A stretch of 11,440 nt of DNA, from contig PLZZ01000104.1 of assembly GCA_003153585.1 (NCBI GenBank), positions 3,144-14,583 of the forward strand. The letters are read 5' to 3'. The notes beneath the pieces are model-generated. The model saw nothing but the letters and a program-made list of their open reading frames with translations, did not search any database and was not told the origin of the DNA. Origin of the DNA: Acidobacteriota bacterium (GTDB taxonomy: Bacteria; Acidobacteriota; Terriglobia; Acidiferrales; UBA7541). How positions within the stretch are numbered: the first letter of the stretch is position 1; the number at the start of each line of letters is the position of its first letter. The position numbers and the translations under genes are program-made. Below, one piece after another: positions 4,440 to 11,440 of this stretch.

Positions 4440-7376
4440 CTAGAGGAGAGGTTCACCGGAATTTTTCGCGATTATATCTCGGGTGGAGTCGCGCAAGCGG
4501 ACAATCTCGTGCCAATCGTTCCCTGCCGCCGGATCTGGCGTTACGAGCGGGCCGAACGTCAGTGTGACCCGTCCGGGCCGCGGCAACTTCGTCTTGTCAC
4601 GCAAAATACGCCGCGCACCGCGCACGGACACCGGGCAAATCGGACGCTGTGTATCTACGGCGGATTTGAAAGCGCCCAGTTGGAACGGACGAATGCCCGT
4701 GGTGGCCGTAAAGGTTCCTTCGGGATAGATCACCACAGACTCCCCGCTTTCAAGCGCCGCATTCACTTGCTCCGCTTGGCGGATGCGCGCCTGCGGATCG
4801 CTGCGATCAAATGTAAACTGGCCGCTTCGGCGCGCCATGGTGCGAAACAGCGGCATATCGTGAATCTCACCTTTGACTACGAAGCGCACATCCGGCGGGA
4901 GAAACGCCAGGTTGATCAGAATGTCGAGAAAGCTCGAGTGATTCGGAGCAAAAATCCAGGGGCCGGATGTTTTCCGCTCAGCCAGGATCTCGCGCCCTTC
5001 CACTCGCACGGGTATGCCCGCCATCAATAGCATGATTCGCGTGCCCTTGTGCGTGAACCAAGCCGCGCGCTTTTGGTTCCAGGTGAGTGCCACGATAGCC
5101 CACAGTGGAAATAGCAGTATCGTGAAGGCCGTCATTGCGTACACGCCATAAAGAAATTCGAATGTGTTCTTCGCTCCTTGCTTCATCCAAGACCAAACAC
5201 TCGGACCCGAGCCTCGTACCGCCAGCCCGGCAACCTGCATCCATGTCGGTTGCTGGCGCTCGCCCAGCTTTCCTTCGATAAAAAGCCGCCGAGTCTCGCT
5301 ACGCCTCAATTTTCCGCTGGAAGTTTTTGGAATGGATTGGGGCGGCAGGAGCTTGACCAAATCCGGTGGTATCCCGAGCGCTTCATTCACCGTTCGCGCA
5401 ATTTCATCCTCGATGCGCTTTGCGCTGGCCATATCGCGCACTTCCGCTGTCACCACCAGGCGCTCGCTCCCCGTGCGCTCGTCAGGAGCGCCGAACGCCA
5501 CCACGCAGCCTGTTCGCACTCCCTGTACGCGTCCGGCAATTTCCTCCACTTCATGCGGATACAGATTCCGTCCCGCCTTGATGATGATGTCCTTCGCCCG
5601 CCCGGTTATATAAATTTCGCCGTCCGCCCAGTACGCCAGATCGCCGGAATCGAGCCAGTCGCCGTCGCGCATCAAGTTTTGCGTCGCCGCGGCATTGCGA
5701 TAGTAACCGCTCGTAGCCGACGCTCCGCGAAACCATAAGCGTCCCTCTGCTCGCTCACCGAGGTTGTGACCTTCGCCGTCCACGATGCGAACTTCCACAC
5801 CGGGCACCGGCTTGCCGGAGTTCACAAATTCCAGCGTGGAGGCATCGTTGGCTTTGGCGGGTTTTGCGCTGCCTCCAGATTCAAATGATGCCCGTTCAAT
5901 ACGGTCCACTTTGTAACCAACGCCGAGCTTCGGCACCGAAACCGCCAACGTCGCTTCGGCCAGTCCATACACAGGAAGAATTGCTTCGCGTCGAAAACCG
6001 TAGGGTGCAAAGCGGGCGGCGAATCGTTCGAGTGTTTCCGAGCGCACGGGCTCGGCCCCGTTGGTCGCCGCGCGCCATGAACTCAGGTCCAGCCCCTGCA
6101 AATCTTTGTCTGGGATCTTCCGCACGCAAAGCTCGTACGCAAAATTCGGGGCCGGGCTGATCGTTCCGCGATGCTTATGGATCGCCCAGAGCCAGCGATC
6201 CGGCCGGCTTAGAAACGCGAGCGGCGACATCACAACCAGCGGAATGCCGGTGAAAAGCGGAACGAACCAGGCGCCGATCAATCCCATGTCGTGATAAAGG
6301 GGCAGCCAGCTTACCGCTACATCGTCAGGCTTTATTTCGATGCCGGACACGATCGAATGAATATTGGCAAGCAGGTTTGCATGCGTAAGTACCACGCCTT
6401 TTGGGTCGCCCGTCGAGCCGGAAGTGTATTGCAAAAAAGCGATGTCTTTAGCGCGCGCGTGATGCGCCAGGTTTTCCACCGGGCGCCATTGCGACGGAGC
6501 AGATTCCTGTTGCGGCTCGGTTGTGGTATTGGCCAACTCCTGCGCGTTCAGCACATCTCGCAGCGTAGGAACTCCCGGCTTAAGCAGCCGGGCGAGCCCT
6601 TCGGCTTGCCTCCAGGTAATCAGAAAGCGCGCTTCCGCGTTGCGCAGGATGTTGGATTGCCGCTTTGCATATTCCGCGATGCGGTCCGCGCGGAACGGCG
6701 GATAAATTGGCACTGGAATTCCGCCGGCAAGCAGAATGCCCGCGAAGGTCCAGAAGAATTCGGCGCAAGTGGGAAGCATAATCGAAACAGTCTGTCCCGG
6801 CTCCAGCCCGCGGCGTGACAACTCCGCGGCCACCGTTGAGCCGCGTTCGTAAAGTTCGCCGAATGTGATCGTGCGCAACTGATCGTTTTCTTCGTAGATA
6901 TGAATGTGCGCGCGGGCGGGTTCGCCGCGCCCGCGCAGGCGCAGAATCTCCGTCAAAGTTTCCGCGTTGCGTATTTGCTGCTCAAGATCCGCGCGAATGG
7001 CAGGCGAATATGCCGCCATAGGCGCGGATGCCATTCCGGCATTTCGCGCGCCTGGCTCCTGCAAGCCCACACGGTTCGCGTTTCCGCCCGATTCTTCCCG
7101 CAGAATGGCGTCGATCAGATCCTGCACTGTATCGGCTTCGGCAACCACGCGATCGGGCAAACGCACGCCGCAAGCGTCTCCCAGGCGCAGCATCAGTTCC
7201 ACGCGCTCTAGGCTGCCGAGCCCTAGTTCGCGTTCCAGGTGCGCCGCAGGACCCCGCGCCGCCAGTTCTCCGAGCCCGCGCGCGCCGCCCAATTCGGTCA
7301 AAAGTTGGCGCAAGGTATCGAGGGTTTGCGTACCAACGGCCGCCGTGCGATCGATTTTTGTTCCTGTTGCGCCCAT
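4440..7376 (-). CDS. Trifunctional fusion: acyl-carrier domain, fatty acyl-AMP ligase, PlsC-type acyltransferase
   Basis: The 978-residue protein has three parts. Residues 17-93 resemble an acyl carrier protein, with the phosphopantetheine Ser at 55 in LGLGSLERVEL; the usual DSL is GSL. Residues about 130-700 are an AMP-forming ligase of the fatty acyl-AMP ligase type: YTSGSTGDPKGVVLTH (317-332), WLPLYHDMGLIG (357-368), NGAEP (439-443), PVYGLAEATL (468-477), DSGD (576-579), GRAKDIIIKAGRNLYPHE (592-609) and the C-terminal Lys689 in KTSSGKLRR. A hydrophobic helix (about 741-766) precedes a PlsC-like domain with NHSSFLD (H813, D818), GQFTFDR (852-858) and YPEGTFT (884-890). Expected chemistry: ATP activates a fatty acid, the acyl group passes to the carrier Ser, and the third domain transfers it to a lysolipid or other acceptor at the inner membrane. 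E. coli Aas joins an acyltransferase and a ligase in the opposite order and has no carrier. An in-frame TAG just upstream confirms the ATG; no strong ribosome site precedes it. Confidence 0.9.
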   Translation of the reverse strand: MGATGTKIDRTAAVGTQTLDTLRQLLTELGGARGLGELAARGPAAHLERELGLGSLERVELMLRLGDACGVRLPDRVVAEADTVQDLIDAILREESGGNANRVGLQEPGARNAGMASAPMAAYSPAIRADLEQQIRNAETLTEILRLRGRGEPARAHIHIYEENDQLRTITFGELYERGSTVAAELSRRGLEPGQTVSIMLPTCAEFFWTFAGILLAGGIPVPIYPPFRADRIAEYAKRQSNILRNAEARFLITWRQAEGLARLLKPGVPTLRDVLNAQELANTTTEPQQESAPSQWRPVENLAHHARAKDIAFLQYTSGSTGDPKGVVLTHANLLANIHSIVSGIEIKPDDVAVSWLPLYHDMGLIGAWFVPLFTGIPLVVMSPLAFLSRPDRWLWAIHKHRGTISPAPNFAYELCVRKIPDKDLQGLDLSSWRAATNGAEPVRSETLERFAARFAPYGFRREAILPVYGLAEATLAVSVPKLGVGYKVDRIERASFESGGSAKPAKANDASTLEFVNSGKPVPGVEVRIVDGEGHNLGERAEGRLWFRGASATSGYYRNAAATQNLMRDGDWLDSGDLAYWADGEIYITGRAKDIIIKAGRNLYPHEVEEIAGRVQGVRTGCVVAFGAPDERTGSERLVVTAEVRDMASAKRIEDEIARTVNEALGIPPDLVKLLPPQSIPKTSSGKLRRSETRRLFIEGKLGERQQPTWMQVAGLAVRGSGPSVWSWMKQGAKNTFEFLYGVYAMTAFTILLFPLWAIVALTWNQKRAAWFTHKGTRIMLLMAGIPVRVEGREILAERKTSGPWIFAPNHSSFLDILINLAFLPPDVRFVVKGEIHDMPLFRTMARRSGQFTFDRSDPQARIRQAEQVNAALESGESVVIYPEGTFTATTGIRPFQLGAFKSAVDTQRPICPVSVRGARRILRDKTKLPRPGRVTLTFGPLVTPDPAAGNDWHEIVRLRDSTRDIIAKNSGEPLL

Positions 7377-7481
7377 AAATCGAAAATCTGGAAATAGCTA
7401 GATTTACTTTGACGAATGAAGGTGATGACCGGGCGGCCCGAGGAGCATTCTTGGCCGCGCTGCCAAAATCCCCGTTACTTG

Positions 7482-7503
7482 AGCGAGCCTATCACCGCTC
7501 GCT
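7482..7503. repeat. Perfect 7-bp inverted repeat
   Basis: AGCGAGC (7482-7488) and GCTCGCT (7497-7503) flank an 8-base loop. It has no T tract. It could be a protein-binding palindrome or an RNA stem in the gap between the two divergent genes. Confidence 0.4.
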
Positions 7504-7685
7504 GCCTTGGGCAATCCCTGCCGGGGAGCGAATAGCCCGCGAACTCTATCCAAGGTACGAAGGTACCGGAACGAATTGAACCCTTCGGCCTATCGACCCG
7601 TGCGACCGCCGTAGGCACAATCACTACGAGTTCGGGGCCCGCATAGGCGTCTCGAATGTCTACACCTCCATCACCCCATGCCCAC

Positions 7686-7721
7686 GAGCGGCCGGCACCC
7701 CCACCGGCCGCTCCCCTTTTT
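7686..7721 (+). terminator. Intrinsic-terminator-like hairpin with no upstream gene
   Basis: GAGCGGCCGG (7686-7695) and CCGGCCGCTC (7704-7713) form a perfect 10-bp GC-rich stem with an 8-base loop, followed by CCC and five T (7717-7721). The T tract is on the + strand, yet no + strand gene lies between 3692 and this point. It may end a small non-coding RNA, insulate the receptor promoter, or be a relic. Confidence 0.65.
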
Positions 7722-7780
7722 CTCCTGACTCCAAGTCATTCTCCTGCACCGCTTTGACCGGCGACAATACAGAATGTTTC

Positions 7781-7808
7781 TTGACTTCTAGCGCACACGG
7801 TCTATAGA
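7781..7808 (+). promoter_or_regulatory. Sigma70-type promoter for the TonB-dependent receptor
   Basis: TTGACT (7781-7786) and TATAGA (7803-7808) are separated by 16 bases; the elements match the consensus at four and five of six positions respectively. Predicted start is near 7815, giving a leader of about 147 bases before the GTG at 7962. It sits just downstream of the hairpin at 7686-7721. Confidence 0.6.
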
Positions 7809-7950
7809 GTGCCGTAATAAATCGGCTGTGTAGGCTAGAGGCAAACCGAGGTTGCATCCTTACGGGGCGAACTGACCCTCCGCTTTGCTTTTCGACGTGG
7901 TGCCCGCCACTCCACGGCCTGCATATCCTGGGCGCGGAATTTTCTATACC

Positions 7951-7960
7951 GGGGGTGGGG
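7951..7960 (+). promoter_or_regulatory. Unusual G-rich ribosome site before a GTG start
   Basis: GGGGGTGGGG ends one base before the GTG at 7962. It resembles a Shine-Dalgarno sequence but lacks the AGGAGG core seen for most other genes in the window, which together with GTG suggests modest translation initiation. Confidence 0.45.
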
Positions 7961-7961
7961 T

Positions 7962-10900
7962 GTGAAGCTTCGAACTATCCTTTCTTGCGTGACGCTTTTC
8001 ACCGGAATTCTAATCCTCAGCGCTGGTGCTTGGGGCCAGACCAATGCCTCGCTCCGCGGCACGGTCACCGACCCATCTAGCGGTGTCGTGGTCGGGGCGA
8101 AAGTCATCCTGACAAATATAGGCACGGGAATTGCGCGCTCCACCACCACGGGCAGTGACGGCAGCTATCTTTTTGATCTGGTGCAAGTGGGCAAGTACAA
8201 GATCACCGTGGAAAAGTCCGGCTTCGAAACATTCATCCAGGCAGGAATCGTACTTGAGCTAAATCAAAACGGACGCGCGGACATCACCCTCAAGGTAGGA
8301 CAGGCCACCCAGACTGTCGAAGTGACTGCCAACGTGGCGCAGGTCGACACCACCGGCGCCGTGCTCGGCAAAGTGGAAACCCAGCGGATGATTGTCGATC
8401 TTCCTCTCGTGGATCGCGACACACTCCAGCTGGGTTTGCTTCAGGCCGGTGTTTTTAATCCGGATCCTGACGATACTTCCGGAAACCCGTTTTCGGTCAG
8501 CGGGCAGCGTTCGGAATCCCTCACTTTTTTGCTGGACGGCGGGAACAATACCGATTTCCTCGGTAACAACATTGTTGTGAGTCCAAACCCCGATGCTGTC
8601 GAGGAATTTAAGATCCTCACAAACAATTACGACGCGCAGTACGGCCGGACTTCCGGTGGTATCGTGAATCAGATTACCCGTTCAGGAACAAACGATTTTC
8701 ACGGTGATGCCTTTGAGTTCCTGAGAAATGACGTGTTTAACGCAAGAGACTTCTTCCTGCCCCCCTCCCAGCCGAAACAGTCATTCAAGCGAAATGTTTT
8801 TGGAGCTACCATCGGCGGTCCAATCAAGAAAGATAAGACTTTTTTCTTCCTCGCATATCAAGGAGCCCGTCGGCGCGAAGGCGACACTTCTCAGCAGTTG
8901 ACCGTGTTGAGCCAACCGGAGCAGACCGGGAACTTTGGCGAGCTGTGCTCCGCTTACGACGGTTCCGGCAACTGCACTCCTGCAGCGCTCAGCGCCGGGG
9001 GCACCCAGTTGGTCAACCCGTACACGGGAAATAATATTCCAAACAACAACATGGCGGCCCCTGGACTCGGCGGTCCGGGCCCGGGCGGCTCGCTTGTGGA
9101 TCCCGTCATTCAAAACTACATCGCAAAATACCTGCCGTTGCCGAATCTTCCTGGCAACGGATTTATCGCATCACCTTCCCAATCAATTGACGAAGATCAA
9201 GGGATTCTTCATATTGACCACAATATCGGCACTCACGACACCCTTTCCTTCGTTTATTTGGTCGACGACCAGCGCCAACTTTTCCCGCTCCCATCCCAGT
9301 TGTCTTCTCCTCTCGGTGGTGCCAACGCTACCAATTTCCGAAATCAAATCGGCACGCTCACCTGGAGCCATACATTCTCGCCTTCTAAGATCAACGAGTT
9401 CCGATTCGGGGCTAACCGAACTTCCACTGACCAGGCCATACCCCTTGACACAACCTCACCGGCATCGCTGGGCTTTACGAATCTGAACCCCGACGACCCT
9501 GCCGGCGTCTCGCCGCCCGTTTTCTTTACTCCCAACTTCAATTTGGGATCTTCGGTTCAAGGACCAACACAACTTAACGACAACACTTTTCAATGGGCAG
9601 ATAACTTTACATGGACCCGCGGAAAGCACGAGTTTAAGTTCGGTACCGACCTTACCCGCCTTCAGCTGAACTTTCACTATGATTACTACAATAACGGAGG
9701 GTTCGATTTCGGATCGTACGCGTCATCTTTTACCGGAAGCTTCTTGGCGGACTTCGTTGGCGGCTTCTGGGACAATTACTACCAGAATTCTCAATCGACT
9801 TACGGAATCCGCACTGGTTCCGTCGGCCTGTATGCCCAGGACACCTGGAAAATCCTTCCTCGCCTGACTCTCAATTATGGCCTTCGCTGGGACTACTATG
9901 TACCCCAATACGATATTCATAACGAGATTCTGGGGTTTTTCCCGGGGAAACAATCCACTGTATTTCCCAATGCACCGGAAGGAATTTTGTACCCGGGCGA
10001 TCCCGGAACTCCGAATCGCGCTTTGGTTTATCCTGACTACAAGAATTTCGCTCCCCGATTCGGATTTGCTTGGGACATGTTCGGCGACGCAAAGCTTGTG
10101 ATGCGTGGCGGATTCGGAATGTTTTACGACATCGAAGATGGCGCGCTAAATCTTCAGTTTGGGGGCCTGCCTCCCTATGCCGGTGTTGCAAACATTTACA
10201 ACACGGAGCCCACCTCATATCTGGGTATAACTGGGGATCCCATTGCCGATCCATTCACACCGTTCGGCGCTACCAACGTCTTTCCGTTTCTCCCCGCGGA
10301 CGTCGGGACCTTCGGCGTCCCGAAAATTTCTTACGGATATACAACCTACCCGCACTTCCGCACTCCCTATTCTGAAAACTTCAACTACGGATTCCAGTGG
10401 CAGGCGACCAAAAACACCATGGTCGAGGCCGTCTACGTCGGGAGCCTGGGTCGCAGGCTCATCTCGACAGCCGAGACAAACTACCCCATTCCGTCGGTTG
10501 AGATGCAACAGCTCGAATTCTTTGGATTCGTCAATGAGGATTGCGCGCGTCCGCTGGCCGCGTGTACCGGGGGGACCTCGCCAACGGATCCGAATGGTTC
10601 TCCCACTGGCATCACCCAAATCTACACCAACTTCAGCAACGGTCTTTCGGATAGCGATGAGTTCCAGATGACCGTGGATAAGAGATTCAGCAAGGGATTC
10701 GCTTTGCGCGGTGCCTACACTCTGGGCAAGGCCATTGATCTAACGTCCGGCTTCCGATCTCGCTCCTCCACCTACACCGATCCGCTGGATCCCCGGCTGG
10801 ACCGCGCGGTTGCCGATTTCGACGTGCATCAGCGCTTGGTTATAAGCGGCATTTGGGAGCTTCCACTTGGCCACTTTCAGAACGAATTTGTAAGGAAGGC

Positions 10901-11438
10901 CACGGAAGGATGGCAATTTAATGGAATCGCCACGTTTCAAGGCGGCCAGCCCTTTACTCTCTACTCGAACAACGACTCAAGTCAGCAAGGCAACGGCCTC
11001 GATCGGCCCGACCTCATCGGACCCATTAAATATCTGAACCCGCGGTCCACCACCACCGCATTCGATCCCAGCACTGCCAGCTGTCTCGGTGCTCCGGCGC
11101 AGGGAAACTTCTGGTTCAATCCCAATTCATTCAATTGCACTTCGCCCTACAACGACGACGGCAGTATCAATCCCGCGGGCGTGCCTCTCTTTACTTTCGG
11201 CACCACTCCTCGCAACGCACTTCGCGGACCAGGCATAAACAATTTTGATCTTTCGTTGACCAAGAAAACCAAGATCACCGAAGGCAAATTGCTGGAGTTC
11301 CGCGCAGAATTCTTCAACGCTTTCAATCACGCGCAATTCCTGAATCCCGATAATTTCGGCGGCAGCTCCACGTTTGGGGAAATCTCTACCGATCGCGGAA
11401 TGCGCATCATTCAGTTTGGCCTGAAGTTTTATTTCTAA
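7962..11438 (+). CDS. Oar-like TonB-dependent receptor with carboxypeptidase-regulatory-like domain
   Basis: The 1158-residue protein is complete. A signal peptide (about 1-25, ending GAWG before Gln26) is followed by a carboxypeptidase-regulatory-like beta-sandwich at about 29-122 (ASLRGTVTDPSSG, SDGSYLF, GKYKITVEKSGF). A plug domain follows at about 125-245 (LDGGNNTDFLGNN, VEEFKILTNNYDAQYGR, GGIVNQITRSGTNDFHGD). The remainder is a large barrel with strand motifs such as GLYAQDTWKI, LNYGLRWDYY, APRFGFAWD and RGGFGMFYD, ending in IIQFGLKFYF with the terminal Phe expected of an outer-membrane barrel. Such receptors import large or scarce substrates, or act in adhesion and secretion, using TonB energy; the substrate cannot be read here, and no classical TonB box is obvious. 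The mature protein has only six Cys, in three close pairs. Start is GTG with a G-rich stretch (7951-7960) in place of a normal ribosome site; no better start fits the signal peptide. Confidence 0.93.
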   Translation: MKLRTILSCVTLFTGILILSAGAWGQTNASLRGTVTDPSSGVVVGAKVILTNIGTGIARSTTTGSDGSYLFDLVQVGKYKITVEKSGFETFIQAGIVLELNQNGRADITLKVGQATQTVEVTANVAQVDTTGAVLGKVETQRMIVDLPLVDRDTLQLGLLQAGVFNPDPDDTSGNPFSVSGQRSESLTFLLDGGNNTDFLGNNIVVSPNPDAVEEFKILTNNYDAQYGRTSGGIVNQITRSGTNDFHGDAFEFLRNDVFNARDFFLPPSQPKQSFKRNVFGATIGGPIKKDKTFFFLAYQGARRREGDTSQQLTVLSQPEQTGNFGELCSAYDGSGNCTPAALSAGGTQLVNPYTGNNIPNNNMAAPGLGGPGPGGSLVDPVIQNYIAKYLPLPNLPGNGFIASPSQSIDEDQGILHIDHNIGTHDTLSFVYLVDDQRQLFPLPSQLSSPLGGANATNFRNQIGTLTWSHTFSPSKINEFRFGANRTSTDQAIPLDTTSPASLGFTNLNPDDPAGVSPPVFFTPNFNLGSSVQGPTQLNDNTFQWADNFTWTRGKHEFKFGTDLTRLQLNFHYDYYNNGGFDFGSYASSFTGSFLADFVGGFWDNYYQNSQSTYGIRTGSVGLYAQDTWKILPRLTLNYGLRWDYYVPQYDIHNEILGFFPGKQSTVFPNAPEGILYPGDPGTPNRALVYPDYKNFAPRFGFAWDMFGDAKLVMRGGFGMFYDIEDGALNLQFGGLPPYAGVANIYNTEPTSYLGITGDPIADPFTPFGATNVFPFLPADVGTFGVPKISYGYTTYPHFRTPYSENFNYGFQWQATKNTMVEAVYVGSLGRRLISTAETNYPIPSVEMQQLEFFGFVNEDCARPLAACTGGTSPTDPNGSPTGITQIYTNFSNGLSDSDEFQMTVDKRFSKGFALRGAYTLGKAIDLTSGFRSRSSTYTDPLDPRLDRAVADFDVHQRLVISGIWELPLGHFQNEFVRKATEGWQFNGIATFQGGQPFTLYSNNDSSQQGNGLDRPDLIGPIKYLNPRSTTTAFDPSTASCLGAPAQGNFWFNPNSFNCTSPYNDDGSINPAGVPLFTFGTTPRNALRGPGINNFDLSLTKKTKITEGKLLEFRAEFFNAFNHAQFLNPDNFGGSSTFGEISTDRGMRIIQFGLKFYF

Positions 11439-11440
11439 AA

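Larger units (their letters stand above)
7377..7961. other. 585-base divergent gap before the receptor gene; no convincing gene
   Basis: The AT-richer stretch 7377-7420 presumably holds the promoter of the acyl-ligase fusion, but no clear -35/-10 pair is visible. Stem-loops follow: TTGGC/GCCAA (7451-7466), a perfect 7-bp stem AGCGAGC/GCTCGCT (7482-7503) and a GCCTA/TAGGC pairing (7588-7616). AAGGTAC is directly repeated at 7552 and 7560. A terminator-like hairpin lies at 7686-7721 and a promoter at 7781-7808, leaving a leader of about 147 bases for the receptor mRNA. Short open frames here have no good ribosome sites or recognisable products. Confidence 0.6.

Noticed and set aside
4353..5030. 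225-residue + strand open frame opposite the acyl-ligase fusion
   Set aside because: It is antisense to a clearly conserved acyltransferase domain and has no family motifs; it reflects GC-rich codon bias.
7409..7414. TTGACG as a -35 element for a transcript ending at the orphan terminator
   Set aside because: No acceptable -10 sequence occurs 15-19 bases downstream; the position is GC-rich.
7425..7535. 36-codon open frame on the + strand (ATG at 7425) that could be a leader peptide before the hairpin
   Set aside because: Only a poor, too-close AAGG precedes it, and the peptide composition is unremarkable. It ends about 150 bases before the hairpin.
7552..7566. Direct repeat AAGGTAC-G-AAGGTAC as an attachment or regulator site
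   Set aside because: Seven-base units repeated only twice can arise by chance; no integrase or regulator gene is nearby.
7560..7592. tRNA-like T-loop signature (GAATTGAACCC) read on the - strand
   Set aside because: The flanking bases do not form the T stem (two mismatches of five), and no anticodon arm or acceptor stem can be built around it.
7660..7857. 65-residue open frame on the - strand in the gap before the receptor
   Set aside because: It runs through the terminator-like hairpin and the promoter, has no ribosome site and no recognisable composition.

Overview
The window looks like a piece of an Acidobacteriota chromosome. This rests on protein families rather than on any marker gene: a secreted VWA protein of the 'VWFA-related Acidobacterial' type, a very large Oar-like TonB-dependent receptor with an N-terminal carboxypeptidase-regulatory-like domain, a small outer-membrane beta-barrel of the type common in that phylum, and a moderately GC-rich base composition. 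No tRNA, rRNA, CRISPR array, insertion sequence, integrase or phage gene is visible.

Layout, left to right. (1) 22-1176 (-): secreted VWA-domain protein with a degenerate metal site. (2) 1310-2179 (+): LOG-family nucleotide phosphoribohydrolase, divergent from the first gene and closed by a strong, probably bidirectional terminator (2231-2271). (3) 2306-2617 (-): small two-CxxC zinc-ribbon-like protein that converges on the same terminator. (4) 2928-3692 (+): TonB-family energy transducer with one membrane anchor. (5) 3753-4283 (-): small outer-membrane beta-barrel. (6) 4440-7376 (-): 978-residue fusion of an acyl-carrier domain, a fatty acyl-AMP ligase-like domain and a PlsC-type acyltransferase. 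(7) 7377-7961: 585-base gap holding stem-loops, a terminator-like hairpin with no gene in front of it, and a good sigma70-type promoter. (8) 7962-11438 (+): Oar-like TonB-dependent receptor, complete, ending two bases before the window edge.

How the genes may work together. Apart from the LOG protein and the zinc-ribbon protein, most of the window concerns the cell envelope: a TonB transducer, an outer-membrane receptor it could energise, a small beta-barrel, a secreted VWA protein and an enzyme likely to activate fatty acids and attach them to a membrane acceptor. Gene orientation alternates, so most genes are probably separate transcription units; only the acyl-ligase fusion and the small beta-barrel could share a transcript. 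Three starts were moved inward from the longest open frame because of clear ribosome binding sites (zinc-ribbon protein, TonB, beta-barrel).

Nothing here is clearly a new defence or mobile system. The items most worth a second look are the carrier-ligase-acyltransferase fusion with altered motifs, the orphan terminator and structured gap before the receptor, and the paired Asp-to-Glu changes in the VWA metal site.
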